The notes: generated by a model from the letters alone, not told the origin. DNA of 64,000 nt from Flavobacterium plurextorum (GCF_002217395.1 NZ_MUHD01000022.1:36009-100008), one strand, 5' to 3'; positions 26,674 to 35,106 are shown, numbered from the stretch's first letter. Made by a program: numbers and translations.

Positions 26674-28143
26674 ATGCGAGTATCTGTAGTCCGAAAAAAC
26701 ATAAAATTCATCCCCGATTCAAAAAGAGTTGTTGCCCGCTATTTCATGAATGGCGAAGAACGAACGCAGCAAATGGTTGCTCGAATAATGACGCTTAATG
26801 AAAAGCAGGTTTTAGAGACCCTGGAACAAACACTACGTGAGTTTGCAAGGCGTCATCGAAATATCTCATCTATTTTTATCAAACATTGCGAGAAAATAAG
26901 CCCAATAATCGAAGCAATGCAAATTGACTACGAAGGAATGTCTCTGGATCGAAAAATGCTTATAGGTTCGTATTGCACTATGGAATATGCGATCGAATCT
27001 GCTGCTATTTTTAATCCTTCTATTGTCGAAGATTTTGATCAATCTGGTTTAGAGGCGGGCGAAAAACGTGTTATCATATCTTTTCGTGCAACAGGTGAAG
27101 GTCATATATCATCAATTGTTTTTAGAAGAGGAATTCTGGATAGGCACAACAATTTGCAGATCATGAAAATTGGCCACAATATTGATAAAGCCGAAATTGA
27201 ACACAAAACTTTATTCAACAAAGAGCGCTTCTTGACTAAGTTGTATGAAATGCATACTACGGACAAATATATTGTTCAGATTATGCAGGATTTACCCGAT
27301 GAGTTTGAGTTTGCTATTTTAAAAAACATGTTGAATACTGCACTCAGCGATCCGTCTATTCGAGAGGAAAGAAGAACGGCGCTTGAAGAAATACTCTGGC
27401 TTGCCAATTCATTTTATGACCTGCTATTCAAGCACGATTCTGATATTACAGAGCGTGTTATATTCCCGATCTCTGATTCGGAAAGCCGTGGTATCGAAGA
27501 TGCTCGTTTTGTTCGTTTTATTGATGATGACGATTCTGTACGCATTATGGCAACTTATACGGCTTATAATGGTCATACTATCTTACCTAAACTTATTTCT
27601 ACTGAAGATTTTTATAGTTTTAGAGTAATGCCTCTGAATGGTGAAGGTGCACAAAACAAAAATCTTGCTTTATTTCCACGAAAAATAAAAGGAAAATTTG
27701 CGATGCTTGCGAGAATAGACGGCGTAAACAACTACATTATGTATTCGGATCGAGTAACGCAATGGAACAGCACTATTCTTTTACAAGAGCCGCGTTATAC
27801 TTGGGAATTTACACAAATAGGAAATTGCGGTTCTCCTCTTTGGACTGAGGAAGGATGGCTTATTATTACTCACGGTGTTGGCACAATGAGACGTTACTGC
27901 ATTGGCGCTTCGTTGTTTGATCTTGATGATCCGTCTAAAGAAATTGGAAGACTTCCTGAACCATTGCTTTCTCCTCTTGAAGATGAAAGAGAGGGTTATG
28001 TTCCTAATGTTGTATACTCGTGCGGCGCAATTATTCACAACAACAGCCTTATATTACCTTATGCTGTATCTGACTATTCTTCTACTTACGCAGTTGTTGA
28101 TCTCGTGGAATTATTAAGCGCTTTAAAGAAAAGCAAACAATAA
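26674..28143 (+). CDS. Glycoside hydrolase family 130 protein (mannoside phosphorylase type)
   Basis: The 489-aa protein has an N-terminal helical extension (about 1-210) and a five-bladed propeller-like C-terminal half with the family motif SESRGIEDARFVRF near residues 269-282, which contains the conserved acidic residues. GH130 enzymes phosphorolyse or hydrolyse beta-mannosides. The large N-terminal extension is characteristic of the branch often annotated in Bacteroidota near glycan genes. Here it is monocistronic, with no glycan transporter nearby; a weak hairpin at 28206-28221 (AAACTT-aaaa-AAGTTT) may end the transcript. Substrate and hydrolase-versus-phosphorylase mode are open. Confidence 0.85.
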   Translation: MRVSVVRKNIKFIPDSKRVVARYFMNGEERTQQMVARIMTLNEKQVLETLEQTLREFARRHRNISSIFIKHCEKISPIIEAMQIDYEGMSLDRKMLIGSYCTMEYAIESAAIFNPSIVEDFDQSGLEAGEKRVIISFRATGEGHISSIVFRRGILDRHNNLQIMKIGHNIDKAEIEHKTLFNKERFLTKLYEMHTTDKYIVQIMQDLPDEFEFAILKNMLNTALSDPSIREERRTALEEILWLANSFYDLLFKHDSDITERVIFPISDSESRGIEDARFVRFIDDDDSVRIMATYTAYNGHTILPKLISTEDFYSFRVMPLNGEGAQNKNLALFPRKIKGKFAMLARIDGVNNYIMYSDRVTQWNSTILLQEPRYTWEFTQIGNCGSPLWTEEGWLIITHGVGTMRRYCIGASLFDLDDPSKEIGRLPEPLLSPLEDEREGYVPNVVYSCGAIIHNNSLILPYAVSDYSSTYAVVDLVELLSALKKSKQ

Positions 28144-28289
28144 TTTCAGAAACAGAAAACACTTAGATTTAGGAATAATTCTAAAAATATAATTTGGATG
28201 GAAATAAACTTAAAAAAGTTTTTCTTTATTTTGACCTGCGTTACAACAAAACCATAAACTTCATCTCTTAAATTTTAAAATAAAGTTCA

Positions 28290-28853
28290 ATGAAATTAGA
28301 CCAAATTCTGGATAACATTCTTCCTTTACCAGAAACTTCAAAACGACTTCTTCAAGATTGTATTGAAGAAAAAAGTTATTCTAAAGGACATATTTTATTG
28401 AGAGCTGATAAAATCGAAACTACTATTTATTTTATCAAAAAGGGAATTGCACGAGCATATTCTAATCAAAATGACAATGAAGTAACGTTTTGGTTTGGAA
28501 AAGAGGGCGACACTATTTTGTCTATGAAAAGCTACGTTGTTTATCAAAAAGGATATGAAGATGTTGAGTTGCTAGAAGATTGCGAATTGTATGAATTGAA
28601 ATCAAATAAACTGCAGAAGCTTTTTGAAATCGATATCCATATTGCAAACTGGGGCAGAAAATTTGCCGAAAAAGAACTTGTCAAAACAGAAGAACGTCTT
28701 ATATCACACCAATTTCGCAGCGCAACGGAACGCTACTTGGAACTTTTGCAAAATAATCCACAATTAATTCAGCGTGTACAATTAGGCTACATCGCTTCTT
28801 ATCTTGGTATTTCGCAAGTGAGCTTGAGCAGAATTCGAGCTGAAATTAAATAA
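28290..28853 (+). CDS. Crp/Fnr family transcriptional regulator
   Basis: The 187-aa protein has a cyclic-nucleotide-binding-like beta-roll (about residues 25-115: GHILLRADKIETTIYFIKKG ... EVTFWFGKEGD) and a short C-terminal helix-turn-helix (LGYIASYLGISQVSLSRIRAEIK). It lacks Fnr-type Cys clusters. This short form is common in Bacteroidota; the effector is unknown. It is 67 bases upstream of an SMR exporter gene on the same strand, and an 18-bp palindrome lies between them, which suggests that it regulates itself or the exporter. Confidence 0.87.
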   Translation: MKLDQILDNILPLPETSKRLLQDCIEEKSYSKGHILLRADKIETTIYFIKKGIARAYSNQNDNEVTFWFGKEGDTILSMKSYVVYQKGYEDVELLEDCELYELKSNKLQKLFEIDIHIANWGRKFAEKELVKTEERLISHQFRSATERYLELLQNNPQLIQRVQLGYIASYLGISQVSLSRIRAEIK

Positions 28854-28861
28854 GTTTTATT

Positions 28862-28879
28862 TTTTAACATTTGTTAAAA
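28862..28879. promoter_or_regulatory. 18-bp perfect palindrome, candidate operator
   Basis: TTTTAACATTTGTTAAAA reads as two 8-base arms around TT. It starts 9 bases after the Crp/Fnr gene and lies upstream of a near-consensus -7 element (TAATCTTTG, 28899-28907) of the SMR gene, in the -33 region. The symmetry and length fit a dimeric regulator such as Crp/Fnr. Confidence 0.55.
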
Positions 28880-28920
28880 TCTCTCTGACTTCCTTTTCTA
28901 ATCTTTGCACAAAAAAAGAT

Positions 28921-29247
28921 ATGAATTGGATTGTTTTAATTATTGCGGGATTATTTGAGGTTGCTTTTGCTACCTGTTTAGGAAAAGCTAAAGAATCAAC
29001 TGGAAATGAAATGTATTTATGGTATACTGGTTTCTTGATTTCTCTTACAATCAGTATGGCACTTTTGATAAAAGCAACGCAAACTTTACCAATAGGCACA
29101 GCTTATGCAGTATGGACTGGTATTGGCGCGGTGGGAACTGTTTTGGTTGGAATTTTAGTATTTAAAGATCCTGCTAACTTCTGGCGACTTTTCTTTATCA
29201 CTACTCTTATTGGATCAATTATTGGGTTAAAATCATTATCACATTAA
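28921..29247 (+). CDS. SMR family exporter, Gdx/SugE-like
   Basis: The 108-aa protein has four membrane helices. The essential proton/substrate Glu of SMR proteins is E13 (IIAGLFEVAFA). The segments TLPIGTAYAVWTGIGAVGTVLVGI and C-terminal IIGLKSLSH resemble E. coli SugE/Gdx much more than EmrE, so it is probably a guanidinium-type exporter or a broad quaternary-ammonium exporter that works as a dual-topology dimer. No guanidine riboswitch precedes it; a palindromic site does. Only one SMR gene is present. Confidence 0.88.
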   Translation: MNWIVLIIAGLFEVAFATCLGKAKESTGNEMYLWYTGFLISLTISMALLIKATQTLPIGTAYAVWTGIGAVGTVLVGILVFKDPANFWRLFFITTLIGSIIGLKSLSH

Positions 29248-29308
29248 TAAAATGTTCCCCAACATTTTTAAGAACTGCTTACAGCTTTTTCTATTTAAAA
29301 CTTAATTG

Positions 29309-30217
29309 TTAGACTAAGCTGTCTGCCGTTTGTTTTCGAATTGCTTTTGCTTTTTTGACTTTTGCAACATTAAGATAAACTATAGATCCTAACATAACGC
29401 CTATACCTATTATCTGTAAAAAAGTAACTTTTTCTCCTAAAATAATATGCGCACAAAAAACAGCGGCAGGCAATTCTAAAGTCAGTAAGACAGAGCTTAA
29501 ACCGGCACCAATTTTTGGCATTCCCACAGAAAAACAAATTGGCGGAATCACCGTTCCAAAAACAGCTAAAAATACCCCCCATTGAAGCAATCCAAAATCT
29601 AAATGTGTACTTGTAACAATTGCTTCACAGTTGATTAAAAAGATAATCATTGCGGATCCGCTTGTCATTAAAGCACTTTTTTCGAACATTGGTGTCTCTT
29701 TTCCTATTTTGCTGGTAAAAACAATATAAAGTGTATAAAGCAATGCTGACAATAAACTTAGTAAAACTCCAATAACCGAAATATTAGAGCTGCCTAAATC
29801 TAAAAGATTACCTGCCAAAACAGTTCCTACAATCACAAAAACAGCACACCAAACCTCAACAGCATTTGGTTTTTTCTTAAAAAAGATCCATTCAACGGCA
29901 ATGCTCAGCCAAGTGATCTGCATTAGTAAAACAATTGCCAATGAAGCTGGAATATAAGCTACAGAAAGATAGTAAGTATAAGTTGAAGTTCCCATTGAGG
30001 TTCCTGCCAAGAGTAATTTCCAATTTGGAGTAATTTTTTTTCTGTTTTTTATACTTTTAAAAACTACTATTGTCCACAAAATCAAAGTTCCCATTAAAGC
30101 CTGAGTCAATGTAACTTCCCCAGCAGTATAGCCCTGTCCGTAGGCAATTTTAGCAAATGATGAAAGCATTCCAAAACTTAATGCTCCCAATGCTACAACG
30201 ATTATATATTTATTCAT
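29309..30217 (-). CDS. EamA/DMT family transporter
   Basis: From the Met at 30217 the protein is 302 aa with ten hydrophobic helices in two EamA repeats, the second starting near SVIGVLLSLLSALLYTLYIVFTS, and a basic C-terminal tail. EamA proteins export amino acids or metabolites. A longer frame starting at 30322 would run through a -7 box (TACTTTTG on the minus strand, 30250-30257), so the shorter start is preferred. It diverges from an Lrp/AsnC regulator gene; this pairing is common for amino-acid exporters and suggests direct control. Confidence 0.87.
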   Translation of the reverse strand: MNKYIIVVALGALSFGMLSSFAKIAYGQGYTAGEVTLTQALMGTLILWTIVVFKSIKNRKKITPNWKLLLAGTSMGTSTYTYYLSVAYIPASLAIVLLMQITWLSIAVEWIFFKKKPNAVEVWCAVFVIVGTVLAGNLLDLGSSNISVIGVLLSLLSALLYTLYIVFTSKIGKETPMFEKSALMTSGSAMIIFLINCEAIVTSTHLDFGLLQWGVFLAVFGTVIPPICFSVGMPKIGAGLSSVLLTLELPAAVFCAHIILGEKVTFLQIIGIGVMLGSIVYLNVAKVKKAKAIRKQTADSLV

Positions 30218-30249
30218 TTTTACAACTAAAAATCTATTTTTTGTCCAAA

Positions 30250-30257
30250 CAAAAGTA
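30250..30257 (-). promoter_or_regulatory. -7 promoter box of the EamA exporter gene
   Basis: The minus strand reads TACTTTTG, an exact TAnnTTTG match 32 bases upstream of the chosen start codon. Confidence 0.5.
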
Positions 30258-30336
30258 TACAACAGCGAACAATAATCTATATTTCCAAAATAAATATGTA
30301 TTTTATTCTTAAAAAATACCAAATAATCATTTTTTG

Positions 30337-30349
30337 TTCTAAATTAGAA
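30337..30349. promoter_or_regulatory. Palindrome between EamA and Lrp genes
   Basis: TTCTAAATTAGAA is a perfect 13-bp palindrome surrounded by A/T tracts, 33 bases before the Lrp start codon. Lrp/AsnC proteins bind such short AT-rich symmetric sites, so it is a candidate operator for both divergent genes. Confidence 0.45.
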
Positions 30350-30381
30350 TATTTTTTTATTATCTAACTGGAAAAAATCCG

Positions 30382-30840
30382 ATGCAAGAATTAAACAAAC
30401 AAGAAATTGAGTTATTGAGAATCCTTCAAAAAAATGCAAAATTTGACATTACGGATCTAACTGAGAAATTAAATATGTCGAGAACTTCTGTTTATGACCG
30501 AATAAAAAAACTGGAGAACGAAGGCTATATAAAAGATTATGTTGCGATAATTGATCCGAAAAAAGTAGGATTGAATTTTACCGTAATTATAAATGTTTCA
30601 CTAAATAGTCAGCGTCTTGAACTTGTAGAAGAATTTACTAAACAGGTAGCTGCTCTTGAAGAAGTGGTTGAAGGATATATAACTGGAGGAATTTTTGATT
30701 ATGTTTTAAAAGTGGTTGTAAAAGATCCTGAAGCTTTTAATGATTTTATTCGAAAACTTTCGGTAATTCCGAATATCAGTAAAGTTCAGAGTTCGTTTGT
30801 GATGAATTATATAAAGCAGTCAACAAATCTGCATTTTTAA
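30382..30840 (+). CDS. Lrp/AsnC family transcriptional regulator
   Basis: The 152-aa protein has the two Lrp domains: an N-terminal helix-turn-helix (FDITDLTEKLNMSRTSVYDRIKKLENEGYI, residues about 17-47) and a C-terminal RAM ligand domain with VVEGYITGGIFDYVLKVVVKDPEAF. Members sense amino acids as octamers. It is divergent from the EamA exporter, with a palindrome between them, so regulating that exporter in response to an amino acid is the simplest reading. No terminator is obvious after it; 200 bases of AT-rich DNA follow. Confidence 0.92.
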   Translation: MQELNKQEIELLRILQKNAKFDITDLTEKLNMSRTSVYDRIKKLENEGYIKDYVAIIDPKKVGLNFTVIINVSLNSQRLELVEEFTKQVAALEEVVEGYITGGIFDYVLKVVVKDPEAFNDFIRKLSVIPNISKVQSSFVMNYIKQSTNLHF

Positions 30841-30988
30841 TCTAAGAAGGTTTTATAAGCTTAAAAAGTTTGCTTTATCTTGAACACAGCACCGTACAGC
30901 TTGCTTTACGCTCTTAATAAAAACCTTACAATACTCTAAAAAATGAGTTAAAATAGACTGTTGACAAGAATTTTTCTTCATAAAAAAA

Positions 30989-30996
30989 TATATTTG
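30989..30996 (+). promoter_or_regulatory. -7 promoter box of the DUF6642-like/AraC operon
   Basis: TATATTTG matches TAnnTTTG and lies 46 bases upstream of the ATG at 31043. Confidence 0.5.
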
Positions 30997-31042
30997 TCTA
31001 ATAGATAATTGGCCTTTTTTTTAGAAGCAAAAAAACATTAGC

Positions 31043-31606
31043 ATGGATAATGAAAAATTTATTTTCTGCCTTGAAGGCGTTCTGGATGTAGATAACATTA
31101 TAGCAACTGATGTGGTCAAAAATCTTGAAGAAATTGCTTTCGACCAAGGTATTGCCAGCATATACAAAACCTGCGATACGATAGAAAGTCTAGAAGAAAG
31201 CCTAAACACATTACTGTATGATGATCATAATTTTAAGGATTATGAAATTATTTATCTGGTAATGCCTGGTCAGGAAAACAATATCTGTCTTCATGATTAC
31301 TACTACAGTTTAGAAGAAATAGCAGAACTTTTTGAAGGAAAAATGAAGGGGAAAATTATTCATTTTGCCAATAAAAAAAGATTGGATCTCAATGATGATG
31401 AGGCGCAGTATTTTCTTGATATCACTGGTGCTCGTGCCATTTCCGGCTATGGTTCTTCTTACAATAAAATTGCCAGCTGCAGCACTATTGACAAGGCTTT
31501 TTTCAGCTTATATCAAGAAAACGATGATCTTACCGAAGTAGTCGAAGATTTATATCAAAAACACTATGCGCTTTGCAAATTACTAGATTTTAGATTGTAT
31601 TATTAA
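31043..31606 (+). CDS. DUF6642-like protein with caspase/CHAT-like fold pattern, catalytic residues apparently lost
   Basis: The 187-aa protein starts KFIFCLEGV and continues with alternating strands and helices: YEIIYLVMPGQEN, SLEEIAELFEGKMKGKIIHFANKK, FLDITGARAISGYG. This order resembles, from memory, the DUF6642 group, in which YLxFHG and IHFGSC carry the His-Cys dyad of a caspase-like fold. In this protein those positions read YLVMPG and IHFANKK, so both nucleophile and His seem replaced and protease activity is unlikely. It is soluble and cytoplasmic. The AraC-type gene starts 2 bases after its stop, so the two are coupled. Function is unknown; the family call is tentative. Confidence 0.6.
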   Translation: MDNEKFIFCLEGVLDVDNIIATDVVKNLEEIAFDQGIASIYKTCDTIESLEESLNTLLYDDHNFKDYEIIYLVMPGQENNICLHDYYYSLEEIAELFEGKMKGKIIHFANKKRLDLNDDEAQYFLDITGARAISGYGSSYNKIASCSTIDKAFFSLYQENDDLTEVVEDLYQKHYALCKLLDFRLYY

Positions 31607-31608
31607 GT

Positions 31609-32529
31609 ATGAAAACAAAGGCAGGTGAAAATGTAAAAACATACGAAGCAAAGGGGTTTAGAGAGAAATTTTTAGGCGAGGACAATCCGATGCATGTTCT
31701 TTTCAGATCAAACTCAGATCATTTTTTCTGCTTAAAAATGGAAGAAATGATGCGCTTGCGATATCCTGTTCCACCTTCCAAACACAGCTGTCATACTTTA
31801 ATTTTTGTAAGCTCCGGTTCACATGTTATGAAGTCGGGATACGAAGAGTACCAAACGGTTTCTAATGAAATTATTGTTGTTCCTGCAGGTCAAGTTTTTT
31901 CAATAAAAAACATCAATAATGCACATACTGGTTATATCTGCCAATTTCATCCTGATATTTTAATTGGAAAATACGGCAATAGAGAAATGCTGAATGATTT
32001 TGATTTTTTGAAAATTTCCGGCAACCCCAAAGTTACTTTGACTCCAGAGGATGTCCCTGATATCGAGACCATTTTAAACCGACTTCAAAAAGAATATTCT
32101 GAAACTACAACCGCAAATTTAAATATTGTGCAATCGTATTTAATTGCTTTGTTTTATGAAATGAATAAAAATTCGATTAAAGTTTCTAAAAATATTTCGG
32201 CTGCGGAGGTTATCACAAATAAGTTCAAGGAACTGATTCATCAAAATATTAAGACACAGCATTTGGTTCATTATTATGCATCATTGCTTAATGTTACTCC
32301 AAACCATTTAAACAAATCAGTAAAAACTGTTACGGGCAAATCTGCCGCCAAATGGATTGATGAAACCATATTGCTTGAGGCTAAATATCTGCTTTTTCAA
32401 ACAACACTTTCTGTAAGTGAAATTGCCATACAAGTTGGTCACGAAGATCAATCTTACTTTAGTCGTTTCTTTAAAAAACATGAAGGAATCACACCTATTC
32501 AATACCGAAAAATGATTGATAAGTCCTAA
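31609..32529 (+). CDS. AraC family transcriptional regulator
   Basis: The 306-aa protein has an N-terminal cupin-like sensing domain (about 40-165, with PAGQVFSI typical of the AraC barrel) and a C-terminal double helix-turn-helix (LVHYYASLLNVTPNHLNKSVK and LSVSEIAIQVGHEDQSYFSRFFKKHEGITPIQYRK). The inducer is unknown. Its ATG follows the stop of the caspase-fold-like gene by 2 bases, which implies cotranscription and translational coupling; a functional link between the two is likely but unproven. Confidence 0.9.
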   Translation: MKTKAGENVKTYEAKGFREKFLGEDNPMHVLFRSNSDHFFCLKMEEMMRLRYPVPPSKHSCHTLIFVSSGSHVMKSGYEEYQTVSNEIIVVPAGQVFSIKNINNAHTGYICQFHPDILIGKYGNREMLNDFDFLKISGNPKVTLTPEDVPDIETILNRLQKEYSETTTANLNIVQSYLIALFYEMNKNSIKVSKNISAAEVITNKFKELIHQNIKTQHLVHYYASLLNVTPNHLNKSVKTVTGKSAAKWIDETILLEAKYLLFQTTLSVSEIAIQVGHEDQSYFSRFFKKHEGITPIQYRKMIDKS

Positions 32530-32600
32530 TTATTGATTATTGAATCCTATTAAACACGATTGCTTTTTTCAGAAATTTGCCTCTTCAAAAAATGCAAATT

Positions 32601-32801
32601 ATGATTTATGTATTTAAAACTTCTGTAGACAGCACTTCAAAATTTGAGTCGGCTTCTGCATTGCTTCACGAATTGCTGCCTGATACTTTATGGAATTTTG
32701 ATCTCGAAGACTGTGATAATATTTTGAGAATTGACAGCGAACTTGACATTCCTAATCTGATTCTTAATAATGCTGTTTTTGACTGCATTGAATTAGAATA
32801 A
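32601..32801 (+). CDS. Small HMA-like-fold protein (66 aa)
   Basis: The frame from ATG 32601 encodes MIYVFKTSV..., a small acidic protein with a beta-alpha-beta-beta pattern (SKFESASALLHELLPDTLWNFDLED, ILRIDS, FDCIELE) similar to metal-chaperone folds but without a CxxC. Starts at 32592 or 32577 are possible; the latter TTG lies in a promoter-like AATTTG word. Proteins of this shape are frequent in flavobacteria without known function. It lies 33 bases before the pentapeptide-repeat gene and may share its transcript. Confidence 0.62.
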   Translation: MIYVFKTSVDSTSKFESASALLHELLPDTLWNFDLEDCDNILRIDSELDIPNLILNNAVFDCIELE

Positions 32802-32834
32802 AACTTAAACATTTACAACATCTTCACATACTTT

Positions 32835-33407
32835 ATGGAATCTAAATTATACCAAAACCGAACTTTTGACACTGTAGACTACTCTGATCAAAGTTTATCG
32901 AATACTGAATTTGTAAACTGCGAGTTCGTCAATTGCAACTTTTCTAAAAGCGATTTAAGCCATAATGATTTTCTGGATTCTACTTTTAAAAACTGTAATC
33001 TTTCGCTGGCGATTCTTAAGAATACGGGGTTGAAGAACATCAATTTCGTTGGCTGTAAATTAATGGGATTGGATTTTAGCGCCAGCAACAGCTTTTTGTT
33101 TTCAATGAATTTTCAAGATTGTCTTTTAGATTATTCGACTTTCATTTACAAAAAACTAAAGAAAACTAATTTCGTTGACTGCTCGCTTAAAGATGTCGAT
33201 TTCTCGAATACGGATTTGTCTTTGTCTCTTTTTAAAAACTGTGATCTAGTCAATGCCACTTTTCAGGATTGTATTTTAGAAAAAACAGATTTCAGGACAT
33301 CTAGGAATTATGCTTTTGATCCATCTGAAAACAAGATCAAAAAAACTAAAGTTTCGCATGCTGCTCTTGCGGGATTATTAGAAAAATTTGATTTGGAGAT
33401 TGAATAA
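32835..33407 (+). CDS. Pentapeptide repeat protein
   Basis: The 190-aa protein is built of A(D/N)LxX-type pentapeptides (NTEFVNCEFVNCNFSKSDLS, NCNLSLAILKN, DCSLKDVDFSNTDLS), which form a right-handed square beta-helix, followed by a short helical C-terminus (KVSHAALAGLLEKFDLEIE). The overall length and C-terminal motif resemble Qnr/MfpA-like proteins that mimic DNA and protect gyrase from quinolones. A general pentapeptide role is equally possible. It has no signal peptide. A bidirectional terminator follows. Confidence 0.87.
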   Translation: MESKLYQNRTFDTVDYSDQSLSNTEFVNCEFVNCNFSKSDLSHNDFLDSTFKNCNLSLAILKNTGLKNINFVGCKLMGLDFSASNSFLFSMNFQDCLLDYSTFIYKKLKKTNFVDCSLKDVDFSNTDLSLSLFKNCDLVNATFQDCILEKTDFRTSRNYAFDPSENKIKKTKVSHAALAGLLEKFDLEIE

Positions 33408-33450
33408 TTTTGTCTTTTACAGAAATATAACTGTCTAAACTAAAAGTAAA

Positions 33451-33482
33451 AAAGGGATGCGAAATAAAATCGCATCCCTTTT
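33451..33482. terminator. Bidirectional terminator
   Basis: AAAGGGATGCGA (33451-33462) and TCGCATCCCTTT (33470-33481) form a perfect 12-bp stem around a seven-base loop, with A and T tracts on both sides. It separates the pentapeptide gene from the convergent beta-helix lipoprotein gene. Confidence 0.9.
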
Positions 33483-33504
33483 CTAACTAAAACTTAAATA
33501 CAAA

Positions 33505-35079
33505 CTAAGGTCTCCAACGTGGATCTCCTATTTTATTATCAATTAATGTTTGATTCTTAACTGTAAAATTCCCTGTTGCTGCGCTTGTAAATTGCGGGTC
33601 TAACGTTGTGTATGTTGCAGATTTATCAACCGTTATTGCTGCCGCTCCAACTGTATACAACAAACTAGCATTAAAGTAGTTATTTGATACAAATGTTGGC
33701 GGAGCTGTAGGCGTTCCTGTTCCGTTTTGATTTGAATAAATTGCTGTTGTTCCTGCAATTATTGTATTTTTCACCGTAGAGGTATTAGCTCCAAATCGAA
33801 GATATAAAATTCTTTTTGATGCTACGTTACTTGAAACATTATACAAAGTACTGCTGTCGATTAATACATTTGATGTTAAACCGGTACCTGTTAATCCTGC
33901 GTTATCGATACGAATAAATTCACGTCCGATCGAACAAGAGTCAAATGTGCTGTTTTTAACTACTACACTTGCCACATATGTATTTCTAAAATCTATCGTT
34001 TCAGCTTGCTGGTTAGTACTTACGTTTTTAATTACACTATTTTCTACTGTAAACGAAGCTACTTTTGCAGCGTTAACACTTCCGTAAACTAAAGCTCTTA
34101 GATAATCATGAACATAACAACCACTGATTAAGATATCTTCATATATTGCAGACGCTGTATTGATAGTAATAAAGCTGAAATCACCTACTCCTGCCCCATC
34201 TAAATCTAAATCAATTAATGAAAAATCAGCTGTTCCAGAGTTCAATGTGAATTTAACGTGCAGCTTTGGTTTATCAGCAGGACGTAATCCTCTTATGGTA
34301 ATTGATTTATTCACAATTATATCTCCTTTATACACGTTATAATCTCCTGGCATTAAAACTAGAATTGCTCCAGAAGCCGCTTCGGTTATTTTTGCATTTA
34401 AATCGTCTTCTGGTTTCACTAAAATACCAGTTCCAATATCAATTCCAGTAGTAAAGGTTCTAACGCCTCTTTTCTTTGTTCCATTTAATAAAGTTGCTGT
34501 ATAATTAGTTTCACCTGTTAGACCTGCTACTTTAGCAACGCCAGCTGCTTTTTCTGCCGGCGTAATAGCATGTGTAATATTGCCCGGCATAACAGAAATT
34601 TGTGTAACTGAACTATTAGGCGTCCATCTTAAAGTCACTTCTTTTGCTTCAATATCAGCATCAGCAACTGGAAATAAAATTTGCTCGGTTAATGTTGTCG
34701 CACTTGTAACTGTCCATTTAGAATCTGCCACTCCTGCTGAACTTACAGCTTTCACTCTAATAGAATAAACTGTTTCTCCTTCTAATGCAACTTGAACCGG
34801 CAGTTCTTTTGGTGCTACATTTACGGTTTTAAAAATGGTTTTAAATTCAGTATCATCTGCACTAAATTCAACTACATAATGATCTGCATCCTCTTTTACT
34901 GTCCAGTTCAATTCGACTGTAGTCTGATTTCTAATTGTTGCTGTAAGTGCTACCGGAGAAAATGCTCTATCTGCTCCGATGTCTTGTAAGACTGCTTCAT
35001 TGTAACTTTCGCATCCTGCGCTTAGTACTACTAATAAAAACATAGCCAGCAAGCCTTTAAATATATATTTTGCTTTCAT
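33505..35079 (-). CDS. Surface lipoprotein with fibronectin-like and parallel beta-helix (DUF4957/DUF5123-type) regions
   Basis: This 524-aa protein has a lipoprotein signal with lipobox LSAGC (Cys23), two fibronectin-III-like modules (about 40-135 and 145-215), and then a right-handed beta-helix-like region with repeated VVKNSTFDSC, NVLIDSSTLYNVS, STVKNTIIAG turns. The type is seen in Bacteroidota pectin and glycan loci (DUF4957/DUF5123). No pectate-lyase catalytic set could be recognised, so it may bind rather than cut glycan. It is the last gene of the SusC-SusD operon and is predicted to sit on the outer cell surface. Confidence 0.85.
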   Translation of the reverse strand: MKAKYIFKGLLAMFLLVVLSAGCESYNEAVLQDIGADRAFSPVALTATIRNQTTVELNWTVKEDADHYVVEFSADDTEFKTIFKTVNVAPKELPVQVALEGETVYSIRVKAVSSAGVADSKWTVTSATTLTEQILFPVADADIEAKEVTLRWTPNSSVTQISVMPGNITHAITPAEKAAGVAKVAGLTGETNYTATLLNGTKKRGVRTFTTGIDIGTGILVKPEDDLNAKITEAASGAILVLMPGDYNVYKGDIIVNKSITIRGLRPADKPKLHVKFTLNSGTADFSLIDLDLDGAGVGDFSFITINTASAIYEDILISGCYVHDYLRALVYGSVNAAKVASFTVENSVIKNVSTNQQAETIDFRNTYVASVVVKNSTFDSCSIGREFIRIDNAGLTGTGLTSNVLIDSSTLYNVSSNVASKRILYLRFGANTSTVKNTIIAGTTAIYSNQNGTGTPTAPPTFVSNNYFNASLLYTVGAAAITVDKSATYTTLDPQFTSAATGNFTVKNQTLIDNKIGDPRWRP

Positions 35080-35106
35080 AATTATATTACTATCAATTAA
35101 TTATTA

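Noticed and set aside
28854..28920. Guanidine riboswitch before the Gdx-like exporter
   Set aside because: The gap is only 67 bases and contains a palindrome and promoter words; it has no ACGA/GGG-type guanidine riboswitch motifs.
30218..30322. 35-residue N-terminal extension of the EamA transporter
   Set aside because: A TACTTTTG promoter box for the same gene lies within this stretch, and the first transmembrane helix starts normally after the Met at 30217.
34160..34989. Antisense open frames in the beta-helix lipoprotein gene
   Set aside because: They mirror the repetitive coding pattern of the real gene and have no supporting start signals.
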